Assembly (NCBI RefSeq): GCF_000421145.1 | Contig: NZ_ATWH01000011.1 | Span: 152,291-216,290 of the forward strand | Source: Glaciibacter superstes DSM 21135 | GTDB lineage: Bacteria > Actinomycetota > Actinomycetes > Actinomycetales > Microbacteriaceae | Direction of reading: 5' to 3' | DNA length: 64,000 nucleotides | Part shown: positions 26,933 to 34,887 of the stretch, one piece after another | How the letters are laid out: every line of letters begins with the position of its first letter | How positions within the stretch are numbered: the stretch's first letter is position 1 | Program-made: the position numbers and the translations under genes | The notes under the pieces: generated by a model | Databases searched by the model: none | Told to the model about the DNA's origin: nothing | Seen by the model: the letters and a program-made list of their open reading frames with translations, nothing else

Positions 26933-28480
26933 ATGACCGAATCATCTGGAGTAAGGGGGCGCAGGAGCAGGCGGCCTGCGGTGGCTGTCATCGGCGCGGT
27001 CTCCATCGCTCTCCTTGCAGGTGGCTGCACGGCGGAAACTGTAGCTACGCCCTCCGACGAGAGCACGACGGTCGCCTGGACGAGTTGCGGTGAGCGTCTC
27101 GAATGCGCCACTGTCCCTGTGCCCCTGGACTGGGGCGACGTGAATGGCGAGACAATTGACCTCGCGGTGATCAAACACGCGGCGAGCAAGCCTGACCAGA
27201 AGATCGGAACGATCTTCACCGACCCCGGCGGACCGGGCGACACCGGCGTCGGCTTCGTCAAGGACGCCGGCGATGAACTCGACGGGTGGGGCGACGGGCG
27301 ATTCGACTGGATCGGTTGGGACCCCAGAGGCACATACGGCAGTACCCCGGTGAAATGCTTTCGAACGGACGCCGAGGAGGCCGAGTTCTGGGACGGCGTT
27401 CGGGTCCGACCACGACGGCCGAGCCTGAGGCATTCACGGTGCTGACCACCGAACTCGCCCAGCGGTGCGACGAAGTCATGGGACCGGTCCTCTCGCACAT
27501 TTCAACGGCCGACACCGCGCGAGACCTCGATCGGCTTCGCCAACTCGTTGGCGAGGAGAAGCTGACCTACGTCGGTCTCTCGTATGGCACGATGATCGGC
27601 CAGACCTACGCCAAACATGTTTCCTGAACACGTTCGCGCCATGTACCTCGACGGCCTTGTCGATCCGGTCGCATACACGACAGACGCCGAGACGCGGTCC
27701 GCCAGTGGTGCGTCGGGCACCGACGAGGTGTTCGCCCAGTTCCTCGCGACCTGCGACACGGCAGGACCCGATCGGTGCGCACTCGCCGGTCACGGTGAGA
27801 CCGCCGCCGAACGGGTCGACGGGCTCTTCGAGCGGGCGAGGCAAGGGCCGATCCCGGCACCGAACGCCAGCCCTGCCGGCGATCTCACCTACAGCGACCT
27901 GGTGGTCTCGTCGTACGCGGCACTCCGGAGACCCGAGCTCTGGCCCGACTACGCCGAGCAGCTGAACGCCGCAGCCGAAGGCGATGCCTCGGCTCTGGCC
28001 ACTGCTGCTGCTCCATCCCGCGGCCCCGGAATGTGGGCAGAGGCGACGAAGTCCTCCGCCATTTCCTGCCTCGACGGACCCGCTTCCAAGCCGGTGAGCG
28101 ACTGGCCGACGGTGATCGACGATCTCACCGATGTCAGCAGCCTGAGCGGGCCGATCCAGGGTTGGTGGTTGTGGGCTCCCTGTGCCTCTGACTGGCCGGC
28201 GAGTAGCGCCGATCGCTACACAGGCCCGTGGGACGCCGAAACCGAGGTTCCGATCCTGCTCGTCGGCACGCGGTACGACCCGGCGACCAGTTATCAGAAC
28301 GCAGTGCGTTCAGAGAAACTCCTCGGCAACGCGATCCTGCTCACTCATGAAGGGTATGGTCACCTGAGTTTCCAAGACCCGAGCCAGTGCATTGAAGAAG
28401 CAAAGACGCGCTACCTCGTCGACCTCGAAACACCGGCACCAGGCACGGTGTGCCAGTCCGACAAGAAGCCGTTCATGTGA
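26933..28480 (+). pseudogene. Alpha/beta hydrolase, tripeptidyl aminopeptidase (TAP)-like lipoprotein, two frameshifts
   Basis: The first segment has a signal peptide with lipobox (IALLAGGC), the TAP-family opener CATVPVPLDWGD and FTDPGGPGDTGVGF. The second, in another frame, holds the nucleophile elbow GLSYGTMIG. The third returns to the first frame with MYLDGLVDPV, a C-terminal cap, ILLVGTRYDPATSY and THEGYGHLS. One base is missing after 27399 and one extra G is present at 27619; correcting both gives one continuous ~515-aa hydrolase of normal layout. Such enzymes cleave peptides or amide bonds at the cell surface. The lesions are either inactivating mutations or sequencing errors. Confidence 0.85.
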
Positions 28481-28507
28481 CGTGACGCCCACACCCTTCG
28501 CGCCCCC

Positions 28508-28591
28508 AGAGGAAAGAACTCAGAGGAAAGAACTCAGAGGAAAGAACTCAGAGGAAAGAACTCAGAGGAAAGAACTCAGAGGAAAGAACTC
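28508..28591 (+). repeat. Six exact tandem copies of a 14-bp unit
   Basis: AGAGGAAAGAACTC is repeated six times without a mismatch in the 121-bp gap between the hydrolase and the convergent lipoprotein gene. There are no spacers, so it is a minisatellite and not a CRISPR array. Confidence 0.98.
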
Positions 28592-28601
28592 AGACTGGGA
28601 C

Positions 28602-29120
28602 CTAACGGGCGGCACCCTGGAGGGTGCCACTGACCTGACCGTCCATGTCCAGGATGAGGCAGCTCACCACGTGGTCGTCCATTTCTGTCCAGCTCTGTTC
28701 GGTCGGAGTTAGATAACTGTAGTTCAGCGCCGATGAGTCGTATGGAATCCCGGCGAACGCTTCGAACTGCGCGGCGCAGCCTTGTTCGGCAGCGGCTGTC
28801 ACAGCATCTTCACCCGGAAACTCTGCGCCGGGCAGTTCGAGTTCGTAATACACCTCGTAGTCGTGACTTTCGCTGCACGGGACGATGGGCACGCTCGAGA
28901 CGGTCTCAGCGGTGACGTCGTTCATGCAGTCTCCGACGGCGAGGTCGTAGACATCCGTTTCGCTGCCCTCGCCGGCACCAGGCGTCGCCGTCTCCTGGTC
29001 GGACTGCTTCGGGAAGAGATCGCTGATGGCACTGCAGCCGGCCAGTACGCCGCCGGCGATGGCCAACGCGGCGACGGTGAGGGAAATGCGTCGCACACGG
29101 GTGGATCGAAGTGACGTCAC
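28602..29120 (-). CDS. Septum-formation-family lipoprotein
   Basis: This 172-aa exported protein starts at GTG 29120, 10 bp after hisN. It has a basic N-terminus, a hydrophobic h-region and a lipobox GGVLAGC, then a linker and a domain beginning VYDLAVGDCMND with VPIVPCSESHDYEVYYEL and GCAAQFEAFAG. This is the septum-formation domain of actinobacterial lipoproteins, with four conserved cysteines probably forming disulfides. The domain is named from a corynebacterial gene and its molecular function is not established. Longer readings overlap hisN and are rejected. Confidence 0.82.
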   Translation of the reverse strand: MTSLRSTRVRRISLTVAALAIAGGVLAGCSAISDLFPKQSDQETATPGAGEGSETDVYDLAVGDCMNDVTAETVSSVPIVPCSESHDYEVYYELELPGAEFPGEDAVTAAAEQGCAAQFEAFAGIPYDSSALNYSYLTPTEQSWTEMDDHVVSCLILDMDGQVSGTLQGAAR

Positions 29121-29130
29121 TGGGATCTCT

Positions 29131-29976
29131 CTAGGTTCTCGGCGTGCGGTTCGTCGGCGCCCGGTTCGTCGGTGCCTGGAGTGCGGCCAGCGTCGCCTGG
29201 TGGAGGATGCCGTTGGTTGCCAGTGCGCTTCCGTGCCATGGCCCATCCTGCCCGTCGACCGAGGTGAAGCGTCCGCCGGACTCTTCGACGATGGGCGCCA
29301 GCGCAGCCATATCGTACGGCTGCAGGTCGAACTCGCCCGCGATGTCTATGAGTCCCTCTGCGAGCAGCATGTACGACCACATGTCGCCGTATGCGCGAGT
29401 GCGCCAGACCTGGCGGCTGAGGGCTACGAGCTGATCGAGGTGGCCTGCCTGATCCCACTGCTGGATGCTGTTGTAGCTGAGGGAAGCATCGGTGAGATCG
29501 GAAACCCGGGACACTTGCAGGCGTATCGGGGCTGCGCCGGGTGTGCGTTCGTCGGTCATCCAGGCGCCGCCTCCTGTGGTCGCCCACCAGCGCTTCCCGA
29601 GGGCGGGAGCACTGACAACGCCAAGAACGGGTACACCGTCGATTGCCAGTGAGATGAGAGTGGCCCAGATCGGTACGCCGCGCAGGAAGTTCGCCGTGCC
29701 GTCGATGGGGTCGATGATCCACTGTCGGTCTGTCGGCCCTTCTGTTCCGTACTCCTCGCCCAGGATGCCGTCCGATGGGCGAGAGTCGGCGAGACCGGAG
29801 CGGATGACACGCTCAACGGCCTGATCGGCATCCGTCACCGGAGTGCGGTCTGGCTTGGTGGTCACGACGAGGTCGAGGGCGCGGAACCGATCGCGGGAGA
29901 TTGTGTCTGCGGCATCAGCAAGCCGGATCGCGACCGCGAGGTCGTCGTCGAGAGAGTACGAAGCGGGAGGAGTCAT
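29131..29976 (-). CDS. hisN: Inositol-monophosphatase-family phosphatase, probable histidinol-phosphatase HisN
   Basis: This 281-aa Mg-dependent phosphatase has the metal site ILGEEYG, the DPIDGTANFLRGVP motif and YDMAALAPIVEESGGRFTS near the C-terminus, with FLRG favouring the HisN/IMPase type. HisN dephosphorylates histidinol phosphate in histidine synthesis. ATG 29976 is chosen: it follows GTGAGG and a TATTCT box 7 nt upstream. The ~65 residues of longer reading contain a dispersed repeat and are rejected. The C-terminal APTNRAPTNR tail is a small repeat. Confidence 0.88.
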   Translation of the reverse strand: MTPPASYSLDDDLAVAIRLADAADTISRDRFRALDLVVTTKPDRTPVTDADQAVERVIRSGLADSRPSDGILGEEYGTEGPTDRQWIIDPIDGTANFLRGVPIWATLISLAIDGVPVLGVVSAPALGKRWWATTGGGAWMTDERTPGAAPIRLQVSRVSDLTDASLSYNSIQQWDQAGHLDQLVALSRQVWRTRAYGDMWSYMLLAEGLIDIAGEFDLQPYDMAALAPIVEESGGRFTSVDGQDGPWHGSALATNGILHQATLAALQAPTNRAPTNRTPRT

Positions 29977-29983
29977 CCTCACA

Positions 29984-29989
29984 AGAATA
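29984..29989 (-). promoter_or_regulatory. Probable -10 box of hisN
   Basis: TATTCT on the minus strand ends 7 nt before ATG 29976, consistent with a very short or absent leader. Confidence 0.4.
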
Positions 29990-30018
29990 CTGATGTTCGC
30001 CACTGTTGAGCGTGCGCC

Positions 30019-30038
30019 GTCCTGAGCTTGTCGAAGGG
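30019..30038 (+). repeat. Short dispersed actinobacterial repeat
   Basis: GTCCTGAGCTTGTCGAAGGG, whose complement includes TTCGACAAGCTCAGGAC, is a short motif I recognise as dispersed in intergenic regions of many actinobacterial genomes. Only one copy is noted in this window. Confidence 0.45.
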
Positions 30039-30177
30039 TCGAAACCACGGTTCTTATCACGCCCAGACCGTCGCTGCGAGTTACGAATTCTGTGTGCCAT
30101 GACCGATTCGCATCGAGCGCTTCCGTGATGCTAATGTTGGTCCTCGGCTCGGGGTATTCGAAACCGAGGCCAGCCAC

Positions 30178-30253
<76 letters not shown>

Positions 30254-30262
30254 GTCACTGGG

Positions 30263-30306
30263 CCTGAGCCCCGTAGTTACCTAACAACTACGGGGCTCAG
30301 GTGTTT
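30263..30306 (+). terminator. Terminator after left tRNA-Lys
   Basis: A perfect 16-bp stem (CCTGAGCCCCGTAGTT and its complement) with a 7-nt loop is followed by G and TTTT. It should stop tRNA transcription before xis-int. Confidence 0.9.
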
Positions 30307-30456
30307 TCACACATACCCACAGCGACACTCAAGTCGTCAGAAACTCGTCAAAAACCCCCGCAGACTCGCCCTCCGCGAGCCTCGTCACCCGGTTGTTTCG
30401 GGGTATTCCCCGTTGACCTCCGGGTGGTGCCGGGAGTCCGGTCCTACCTACGAGGT

Positions 30457-30663
30457 ATGAACGATCCTCGCCCCTTCGCAGAGCTGCCGAGCCGTCTTGA
30501 GCGACTGCTTACGGTGCAGCAGCTTTCGGACTACCTCGGCGTGCCGGTCAAGACGCTCTACGAGTGGCGCACACAGAAGGTCGGTCCTCGCGCGGTCAAG
30601 GTGGGGCGTACGCTGCGCTATCCCGAGAGTCACGTGATCGACTGGCTGGAGGAGCAGTCGTGA
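30457..30663 (+). CDS. Excisionase/AlpA-like helix-turn-helix protein
   Basis: This 68-aa protein contains LLTVQQLSDYLGVPVKTLYEWR (MerR-like helix-turn-helix) and the wing KVGRTLRYPESHVIDWLEEQ. This is the HTH_17/excisionase fold that bends att DNA or activates the integrase. ATG 30457 follows CGAGG. It overlaps the integrase start by 4 bp, the usual xis-int coupling, so it probably controls excision direction. Confidence 0.88.
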   Translation: MNDPRPFAELPSRLERLLTVQQLSDYLGVPVKTLYEWRTQKVGPRAVKVGRTLRYPESHVIDWLEEQS

Positions 30664-31895
30664 GCCGCCCCGTTCAGCCGCTGGGCACCTACGGGTCGAT
30701 TTCGGTGAGAAAGCTCGGTGCGAAGTATGCGGCCACCACGCGCTACCGCGACATGGACGGCGACTACCTCCGCATTCAGGCCGCGGCAACCAGCGAGACA
30801 AAGGCCACGAATGCGCTCAAGGCGAAGATCGCCGAGCAAGTGGACACAGCGGGCGATAGTGACCTGGATCGCAACACCAGCCTGCGCGACCTCGCGAGCT
30901 ACTGGCTGGAGGAGGTTCGCGTTACCGGCCGGCAGGCTCCGCAGACGCTCGATGCCTACGAGCGCAGTCTGGAGGTGGTCGTGCTCCCGGCGCTCGGTCA
31001 GTTGCGGCTACGGGAGCTGACCGTCGGCCGCGTCGATCGGTTCCTGAAGGCACTGGCACCCCAACACCCGTCGCGCGCCCGTCGGGCCAAGATCGTGCTC
31101 GCGCTGGTCTTTGACCTCGCCGTGCGACACGACGCGGTAGGCAAGAACCCGGTGCGCGACACCGCGCCCGTTCCGCGCGGACGCAAGGAGATTCGCAGCC
31201 TCGACCACGCCGAACTTGCGCGGCTGCGTGACGCCGTGGCGAAGTGGCGCACGGGCGAGAAGGTGCACGGTCCCAAGCCCGATGGTCAGCTCGCCGACGT
31301 CATCGAAACGATCCTTGGTACCTCTGCGCGCATCGGCGAAGCGCTGGCGATCCGCAAGTGCGACGTCGACATGACCGTCTCGCCGCCGGAGGTCACGATC
31401 AGCGGAACACTCGTGCAGCGCAGGGGGCACAGTCTGTACCGGCAGCCTCAGGTCAAGCACTCGAAGGACTGGCGAATCATCGCCGTGCCGAGCTACACGG
31501 CCCAAGCCATTCGCTCACGGCTCGCGATGCTGGGCAACGTGCCTGACGATCACCCGATCTTCAGCACCCGCAATGGCACGTTTATCTCCCCGAACAACCT
31601 GCGCCGCCAGCTTCGCGCCGTGCTCGCGTCAGCGGGGCTGCCGGAGGACCTCGACCTGAGCGATATCACCCCGCACACATTCCGCAAGACCGTAGCCCCG
31701 ACGATTGACCAGGCAGCCTCCATAGACCTCGCCGCAGAACTGCTCGGCCACGCCTCGAAGGAGGTCACCGAGACCTACTACGTTCAGCCTACGAAGCGGG
31801 TGAACCCGGTCACGGCGGAGATTCTCGAACGATTAGCTCCCGACGGCGGCGGGTCGACGCTCGGCAGCGCTGAGCTGGACGGCGACGGCGTGTGA
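30660..31895 (+). CDS. int: Tyrosine-type site-specific integrase
   Basis: This 411-aa recombinase has an AP2-like N-terminal region (GSISVRKLGAKYAATTRYRD), a SAM-like core-binding domain (about 73-160) and a catalytic domain with Arg in TSARIGEAL (R224), HTFR (H339, R342), LGHAS (H364) and the nucleophile in TETYY (373/374). All catalytic residues are present, so it should be active. GTG 30660 overlaps xis. Its position beside tRNA-Lys implies this tRNA as attachment site. Confidence 0.95.
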   Translation: MSRPVQPLGTYGSISVRKLGAKYAATTRYRDMDGDYLRIQAAATSETKATNALKAKIAEQVDTAGDSDLDRNTSLRDLASYWLEEVRVTGRQAPQTLDAYERSLEVVVLPALGQLRLRELTVGRVDRFLKALAPQHPSRARRAKIVLALVFDLAVRHDAVGKNPVRDTAPVPRGRKEIRSLDHAELARLRDAVAKWRTGEKVHGPKPDGQLADVIETILGTSARIGEALAIRKCDVDMTVSPPEVTISGTLVQRRGHSLYRQPQVKHSKDWRIIAVPSYTAQAIRSRLAMLGNVPDDHPIFSTRNGTFISPNNLRRQLRAVLASAGLPEDLDLSDITPHTFRKTVAPTIDQAASIDLAAELLGHASKEVTETYYVQPTKRVNPVTAEILERLAPDGGGSTLGSAELDGDGV

Positions 31896-31909
31896 GGGCT
31901 TGGGGATGC

Positions 31910-32902
31910 TCAGACGTCGAGTAACTTTGCGTCGGCGTGTACCTGAGCGAGCACGTCATCGAAGGTCGGTGGTTGCTCGGTGCCGTAGTAGAGGTCGCGC
32001 ATGGCGGCATCGTGTTCTGCCTGGAGGCGCTCGGCGAGTGGCGAGGCGGCATCGAAGGCGGGCGATGCGGCGAACCCGCCCTCGGGCAGGGGCAGATCGG
32101 GCTTGCCGAACGCGGCGGAGACCTCGCGGGCGCTGTTGAGGATCTCGGCCACGAGGCTCCTGTCGGCGAACAGGTCGCGCACGGCGGGCGTGAGTAGCAG
32201 AGCGTGGATGTCGTAGAGCTGGCGTCCGATGCGCGGCCAGCCGTGGGGGCCTGTGGTTGCGTCGGGATTGCCGGCGAAGTTATTGACGCGCAGCAGCTTC
32301 TCCAGCAGCGTGCGGCCAGGGTGCAGGATCGGGACGTCGAAGGATGCCAGGTCGTTCCACGTGCTGGTGTCGAAGCGCGCGGCGTCGAGTTCTCGGCTGA
32401 GCAGCGACGTCACCGGGTGGTTGGCGTGCGGGTTCGGCCCGCCGGACTGCCCCAGCTCGACGAGGATCGCGGCGGGGTCGGCGATCGCGCCCGGTGTGCC
32501 GCGGTGTTCCAGCGGCGGATTCAGGTAGCCCGCGCGATGGAACGTGCCGGAGTTGCCGCCCGCGGTGACGTCCGACGGTTCCGCGCCGGTGGCTGCAGCA
32601 GCACTGGCGAGGATGTTACGTAGCGCGCGTTGCTCGGCGTTCTTCGACGGGTACTGGCCGATGACGAGCAGGTCGAGGTCTTCGGAGAATCGGCGGATGA
32701 TCCGCAGCTTCTCCAGACTTGTACCGCCCTTAAAAACGATCTCGTCGGGGTGCGCGGTTGTGATCGAGCGCAGCGCCTCGCAAACCCAGTAGTCCTTCTC
32801 TACGGCGAGTGGCTGCACCCCGAGGCGTTCCGCGGCGGCGAGGATCGTGTCGCGGAACACCCCCGGATCGTCATCCCGCCACAGTGTCGCCTCTTCGTTC
32901 AT
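31910..32902 (-). CDS. abiEii: AbiEii-type nucleotidyltransferase toxin
   Basis: This 330-aa protein has the AbiEii/AbiGii signature FKGGTSLEKLRIIRRFSEDLDL (GGTS and DxD nucleotidyltransferase residues, about 57-79). AbiE toxins modify tRNA or another acceptor with nucleotides and arrest growth, protecting populations against phages. Its start ATG overlaps the stop of the upstream antitoxin-like gene (ATGA), the normal type IV toxin-antitoxin order. It converges with int. Confidence 0.9.
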   Translation of the reverse strand: MNEEATLWRDDDPGVFRDTILAAAERLGVQPLAVEKDYWVCEALRSITTAHPDEIVFKGGTSLEKLRIIRRFSEDLDLLVIGQYPSKNAEQRALRNILASAAAATGAEPSDVTAGGNSGTFHRAGYLNPPLEHRGTPGAIADPAAILVELGQSGGPNPHANHPVTSLLSRELDAARFDTSTWNDLASFDVPILHPGRTLLEKLLRVNNFAGNPDATTGPHGWPRIGRQLYDIHALLLTPAVRDLFADRSLVAEILNSAREVSAAFGKPDLPLPEGGFAASPAFDAASPLAERLQAEHDAAMRDLYYGTEQPPTFDDVLAQVHADAKLLDV

Positions 32903-33603
32903 GCGAACGCCAGCGTCGCCAGTGCGGCGGATTCGGTGCGGCGGTCGGCGGCGGGCACCCGGTCGGCAAGGTCCGACCGGCCCGCGGCGGTCAGCAGCGC
33001 CCTGAGCCGTGCGCGCGTCTGCCCCGGCTCCGTCGTGGCAGCATCCGCGAGCCGCTCTGCGCGTACGATGCCGGAGCGCAGCAGCTCGGTGAGCTGCCGG
33101 GTAGCCTGCGCGAGCTCTACCTCGACCAGGGCAGGCCAGTCATCGAGCACTTCGAGCATGGCAACCTCAGTCGGGGTCAGGCGCGTCGCGGCCCGTCCGG
33201 TGCGGGCAGCGCGGGAGACGAACATGACGGCACCGGCATCCGAGGGCGCACGGTCGGGAACGGCGATCTGCGCACGCCGGGGAACCTGCGTCGACAGTCG
33301 AAGCGCATTCGCCGCGGACAGGCCCGCTGGCCCGACGCCAGCGCCGGGCGTGAGAGCCTCGACCAGGCGTTCCGGGGAAGGCGGTGCCATCCCGAGCGGG
33401 GTCTTCGTTCCGCGCCAGTACAGGCCGCGGCGGATGCGCCGGAGTTCGCCTCGGTCTTCCAAGTCACCGAGCAGGTGGTGCACGGTCGACGGGCTGAGCT
33501 GGAGGTCGGAGGGCTGCCAGAACCGATCGCGCGAGGCAAGCACGGCCTGCCGCGCGCGCGCCGCACCCTGACGGTCACGATGGGGTGCAAGTGCAGTTGT
33601 CAC
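32899..33603 (-). CDS. abiEi: AbiEi-type antitoxin/transcriptional repressor
   Basis: This 234-aa protein has an N-terminal winged-helix region (PSDLQLSPSTVHHLLGDLEDRGELRRIRRGLYW, about 31-63), followed by the AbiEi C-terminal fold. AbiEi neutralises the toxin and represses its own promoter by binding inverted repeats. Two inverted repeats lie just upstream. Start: ATG 33603. Confidence 0.87.
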   Translation of the reverse strand: MTTALAPHRDRQGAARARQAVLASRDRFWQPSDLQLSPSTVHHLLGDLEDRGELRRIRRGLYWRGTKTPLGMAPPSPERLVEALTPGAGVGPAGLSAANALRLSTQVPRRAQIAVPDRAPSDAGAVMFVSRAARTGRAATRLTPTEVAMLEVLDDWPALVEVELAQATRQLTELLRSGIVRAERLADAATTEPGQTRARLRALLTAAGRSDLADRVPAADRRTESAALATLAFA

Positions 33604-33625
33604 GTCGACCCTCCCTTCTGGTAAC

Positions 33626-33676
33626 AGGATACGAGATCCTGCGGTAGTCCAGTTTACATAGTGATACGGGAAACTG
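33626..33676 (-). promoter_or_regulatory. Candidate AbiEi operator region (two inverted repeats)
   Basis: AGGAT-N5-ATCCT (33626-33640) and CAGTTT-N15-AAACTG (33650-33676) lie 23-73 bp upstream of abiEi. Known AbiEi proteins bind paired inverted repeats there, but these particular repeats are short and untested. Confidence 0.4.
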
Positions 33677-33778
33677 CACTAATTGTCGTACTGTTCGGCA
33701 AGACGCGCAATGATTCTGGCTTGGGATGGCATCCCAGTCTCGCGCTATGGACGATCGAAGCTCACATCCACGCGAAAA

Positions 33779-34378
33779 CTACGGCCTAGGATCCACGGCG
33801 AGCTGTGCGTAGAAGGCGTCCTCCGCAGCGCGACGCCGAGCGATGTCGTCACGGACAAACTGCACGAAGTCCTCGTCCCGATTGGTGATCGCCGATTCCT
33901 CGACAGTCGGGGCGGGGTCTTCGCCCGGCCACGCGGCCTGCCGCGTTGGCCGGTCGCTGTCGAGGCGGGTGCCGCAGGCGGCGACCCAGTCATGCAGCCG
34001 TTGCTTGGCGTCAGCGAAGTCGCGGTGCCAGCCGATCGGGGCCGAACCGTGCTGCTTCGGCTCGTATGCGCTCAGCCAGTGTTGGCGCAACGCCGACAGC
34101 TCCCAGATGAGTTCGGGATGCCGGTGCCACAGCGGTGGGATGACGCCCACGCTGAGCCCGTAGGTGTGCCGCAGCCAGTTGATCCAGGCGTTCAGCTCCA
34201 GCCATTCGACCTGCGCCTCCTCGGCGGTGAGCAGGTTCCAGTTGATTGGTCGCGGGGGCTCCGGGGTGTGCGCATCGTCTTCGCCGGGTGCGGCCATCGG
34301 CTCGGGCTCGGGTTCATCGGCCGGCGGCGGCTCGAAGTCGAAGCCGGGGATGGCGAGCGTGTTGTCGTCGAGTGGCAT
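33779..34378 (-). CDS. DUF4913 domain protein
   Basis: This 199-aa protein has an acidic, Pro-rich N-terminus (residues 1-45), then a domain with LNAWINWLRHTYGL, PPLWHRHPELIWELSALRQHWLSAY and GWHRDFADAKQRLHDWV. The Trp-rich spacing matches DUF4913, which recurs in actinobacterial conjugative elements near VirD4-type genes. Function unknown. It lies 9 bp after ssb, so probably in the same transcript. Confidence 0.78.
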   Translation of the reverse strand: MPLDDNTLAIPGFDFEPPPADEPEPEPMAAPGEDDAHTPEPPRPINWNLLTAEEAQVEWLELNAWINWLRHTYGLSVGVIPPLWHRHPELIWELSALRQHWLSAYEPKQHGSAPIGWHRDFADAKQRLHDWVAACGTRLDSDRPTRQAAWPGEDPAPTVEESAITNRDEDFVQFVRDDIARRRAAEDAFYAQLAVDPRP

Positions 34379-34387
34379 CGCCGGACC

Positions 34388-34822
34388 TCACAGCGTGATC
34401 GGGCGGCTCGGCTTCGCCGCCGCCGCGGCGTCCGGGGCAGTTTGCTCGATCCCCGCGCCCTGACCGCGGCTGCGGTCGATGGCGTAGATCGACCGGGCTG
34501 CATCATGTCCGAGGCGCTTGGCGACGAACTCCTCACCGGTGATCGTTTGTCCATCGCGCTCGTAGGTGTACGGGTGCACGTAGCCCTCGGCGACGAAATT
34601 GTCACCCTTGGCGAGCTGCGCGAAGGCCCGCTCCGCACTCCGGCGGTACATCACGAGGTCGTGAAACGTCGTCTCCTGCTGCGTGAAGCTGCCGTCGGGA
34701 TTGCGCTCGAAATGCTCCTGGCCGATACGCACGTGCAGACGTGCTTCGCCGTTGGCATTGAACGAGAGCTGCGGATCAGTGGCGATGAATCCCGAAAGGG
34801 ATTGCTGGGTGTGGATCGCCAT
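34388..34822 (-). CDS. Single-stranded DNA-binding protein (element-encoded)
   Basis: This 144-aa OB-fold SSB-like protein has GFIATDPQLSFNANGEARLHVRIGQEHF, HDLVMYRRSAERAFAQLAKGDNFVAEGYVHPYTYERDG and an extended C-terminal part in place of the chromosomal acidic tip. It probably coats transferred single-stranded DNA. ATG 34822 has an AAGGAG site 8 nt upstream, which decides the start. It follows virD4 (on the minus strand virD4 is upstream) after a structured 65-bp gap. Confidence 0.82.
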   Translation of the reverse strand: MAIHTQQSLSGFIATDPQLSFNANGEARLHVRIGQEHFERNPDGSFTQQETTFHDLVMYRRSAERAFAQLAKGDNFVAEGYVHPYTYERDGQTITGEEFVAKRLGHDAARSIYAIDRSRGQGAGIEQTAPDAAAAAKPSRPITL

Positions 34823-34835
34823 CAGAGATGCTCCT

Positions 34836-34877
34836 TGTCTAGTCAGGTGACCCAAATGGGTCTCGGCTTGCTAGACA
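34836..34877 (-). other. Two-tier hairpin between virD4 and ssb
   Basis: An outer 7-bp stem TGTCTAG/CTAGACA encloses an inner 5-bp stem GACCC/GGGTC with a 4-nt loop. It could be a processing site, attenuator or an operator. No U-tract follows. Confidence 0.5.
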
Positions 34878-34887
34878 GGTGCGCGCG

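Noticed and set aside
28508..28591. Repeat array that might be read as CRISPR
   Set aside because: The 14-bp units are contiguous with no spacers, and no cas genes are nearby.
29977..30177. N-terminal extension of HisN
   Set aside because: It covers the promoter and a dispersed repeat, and the family begins at about residue 1 of the shorter reading.
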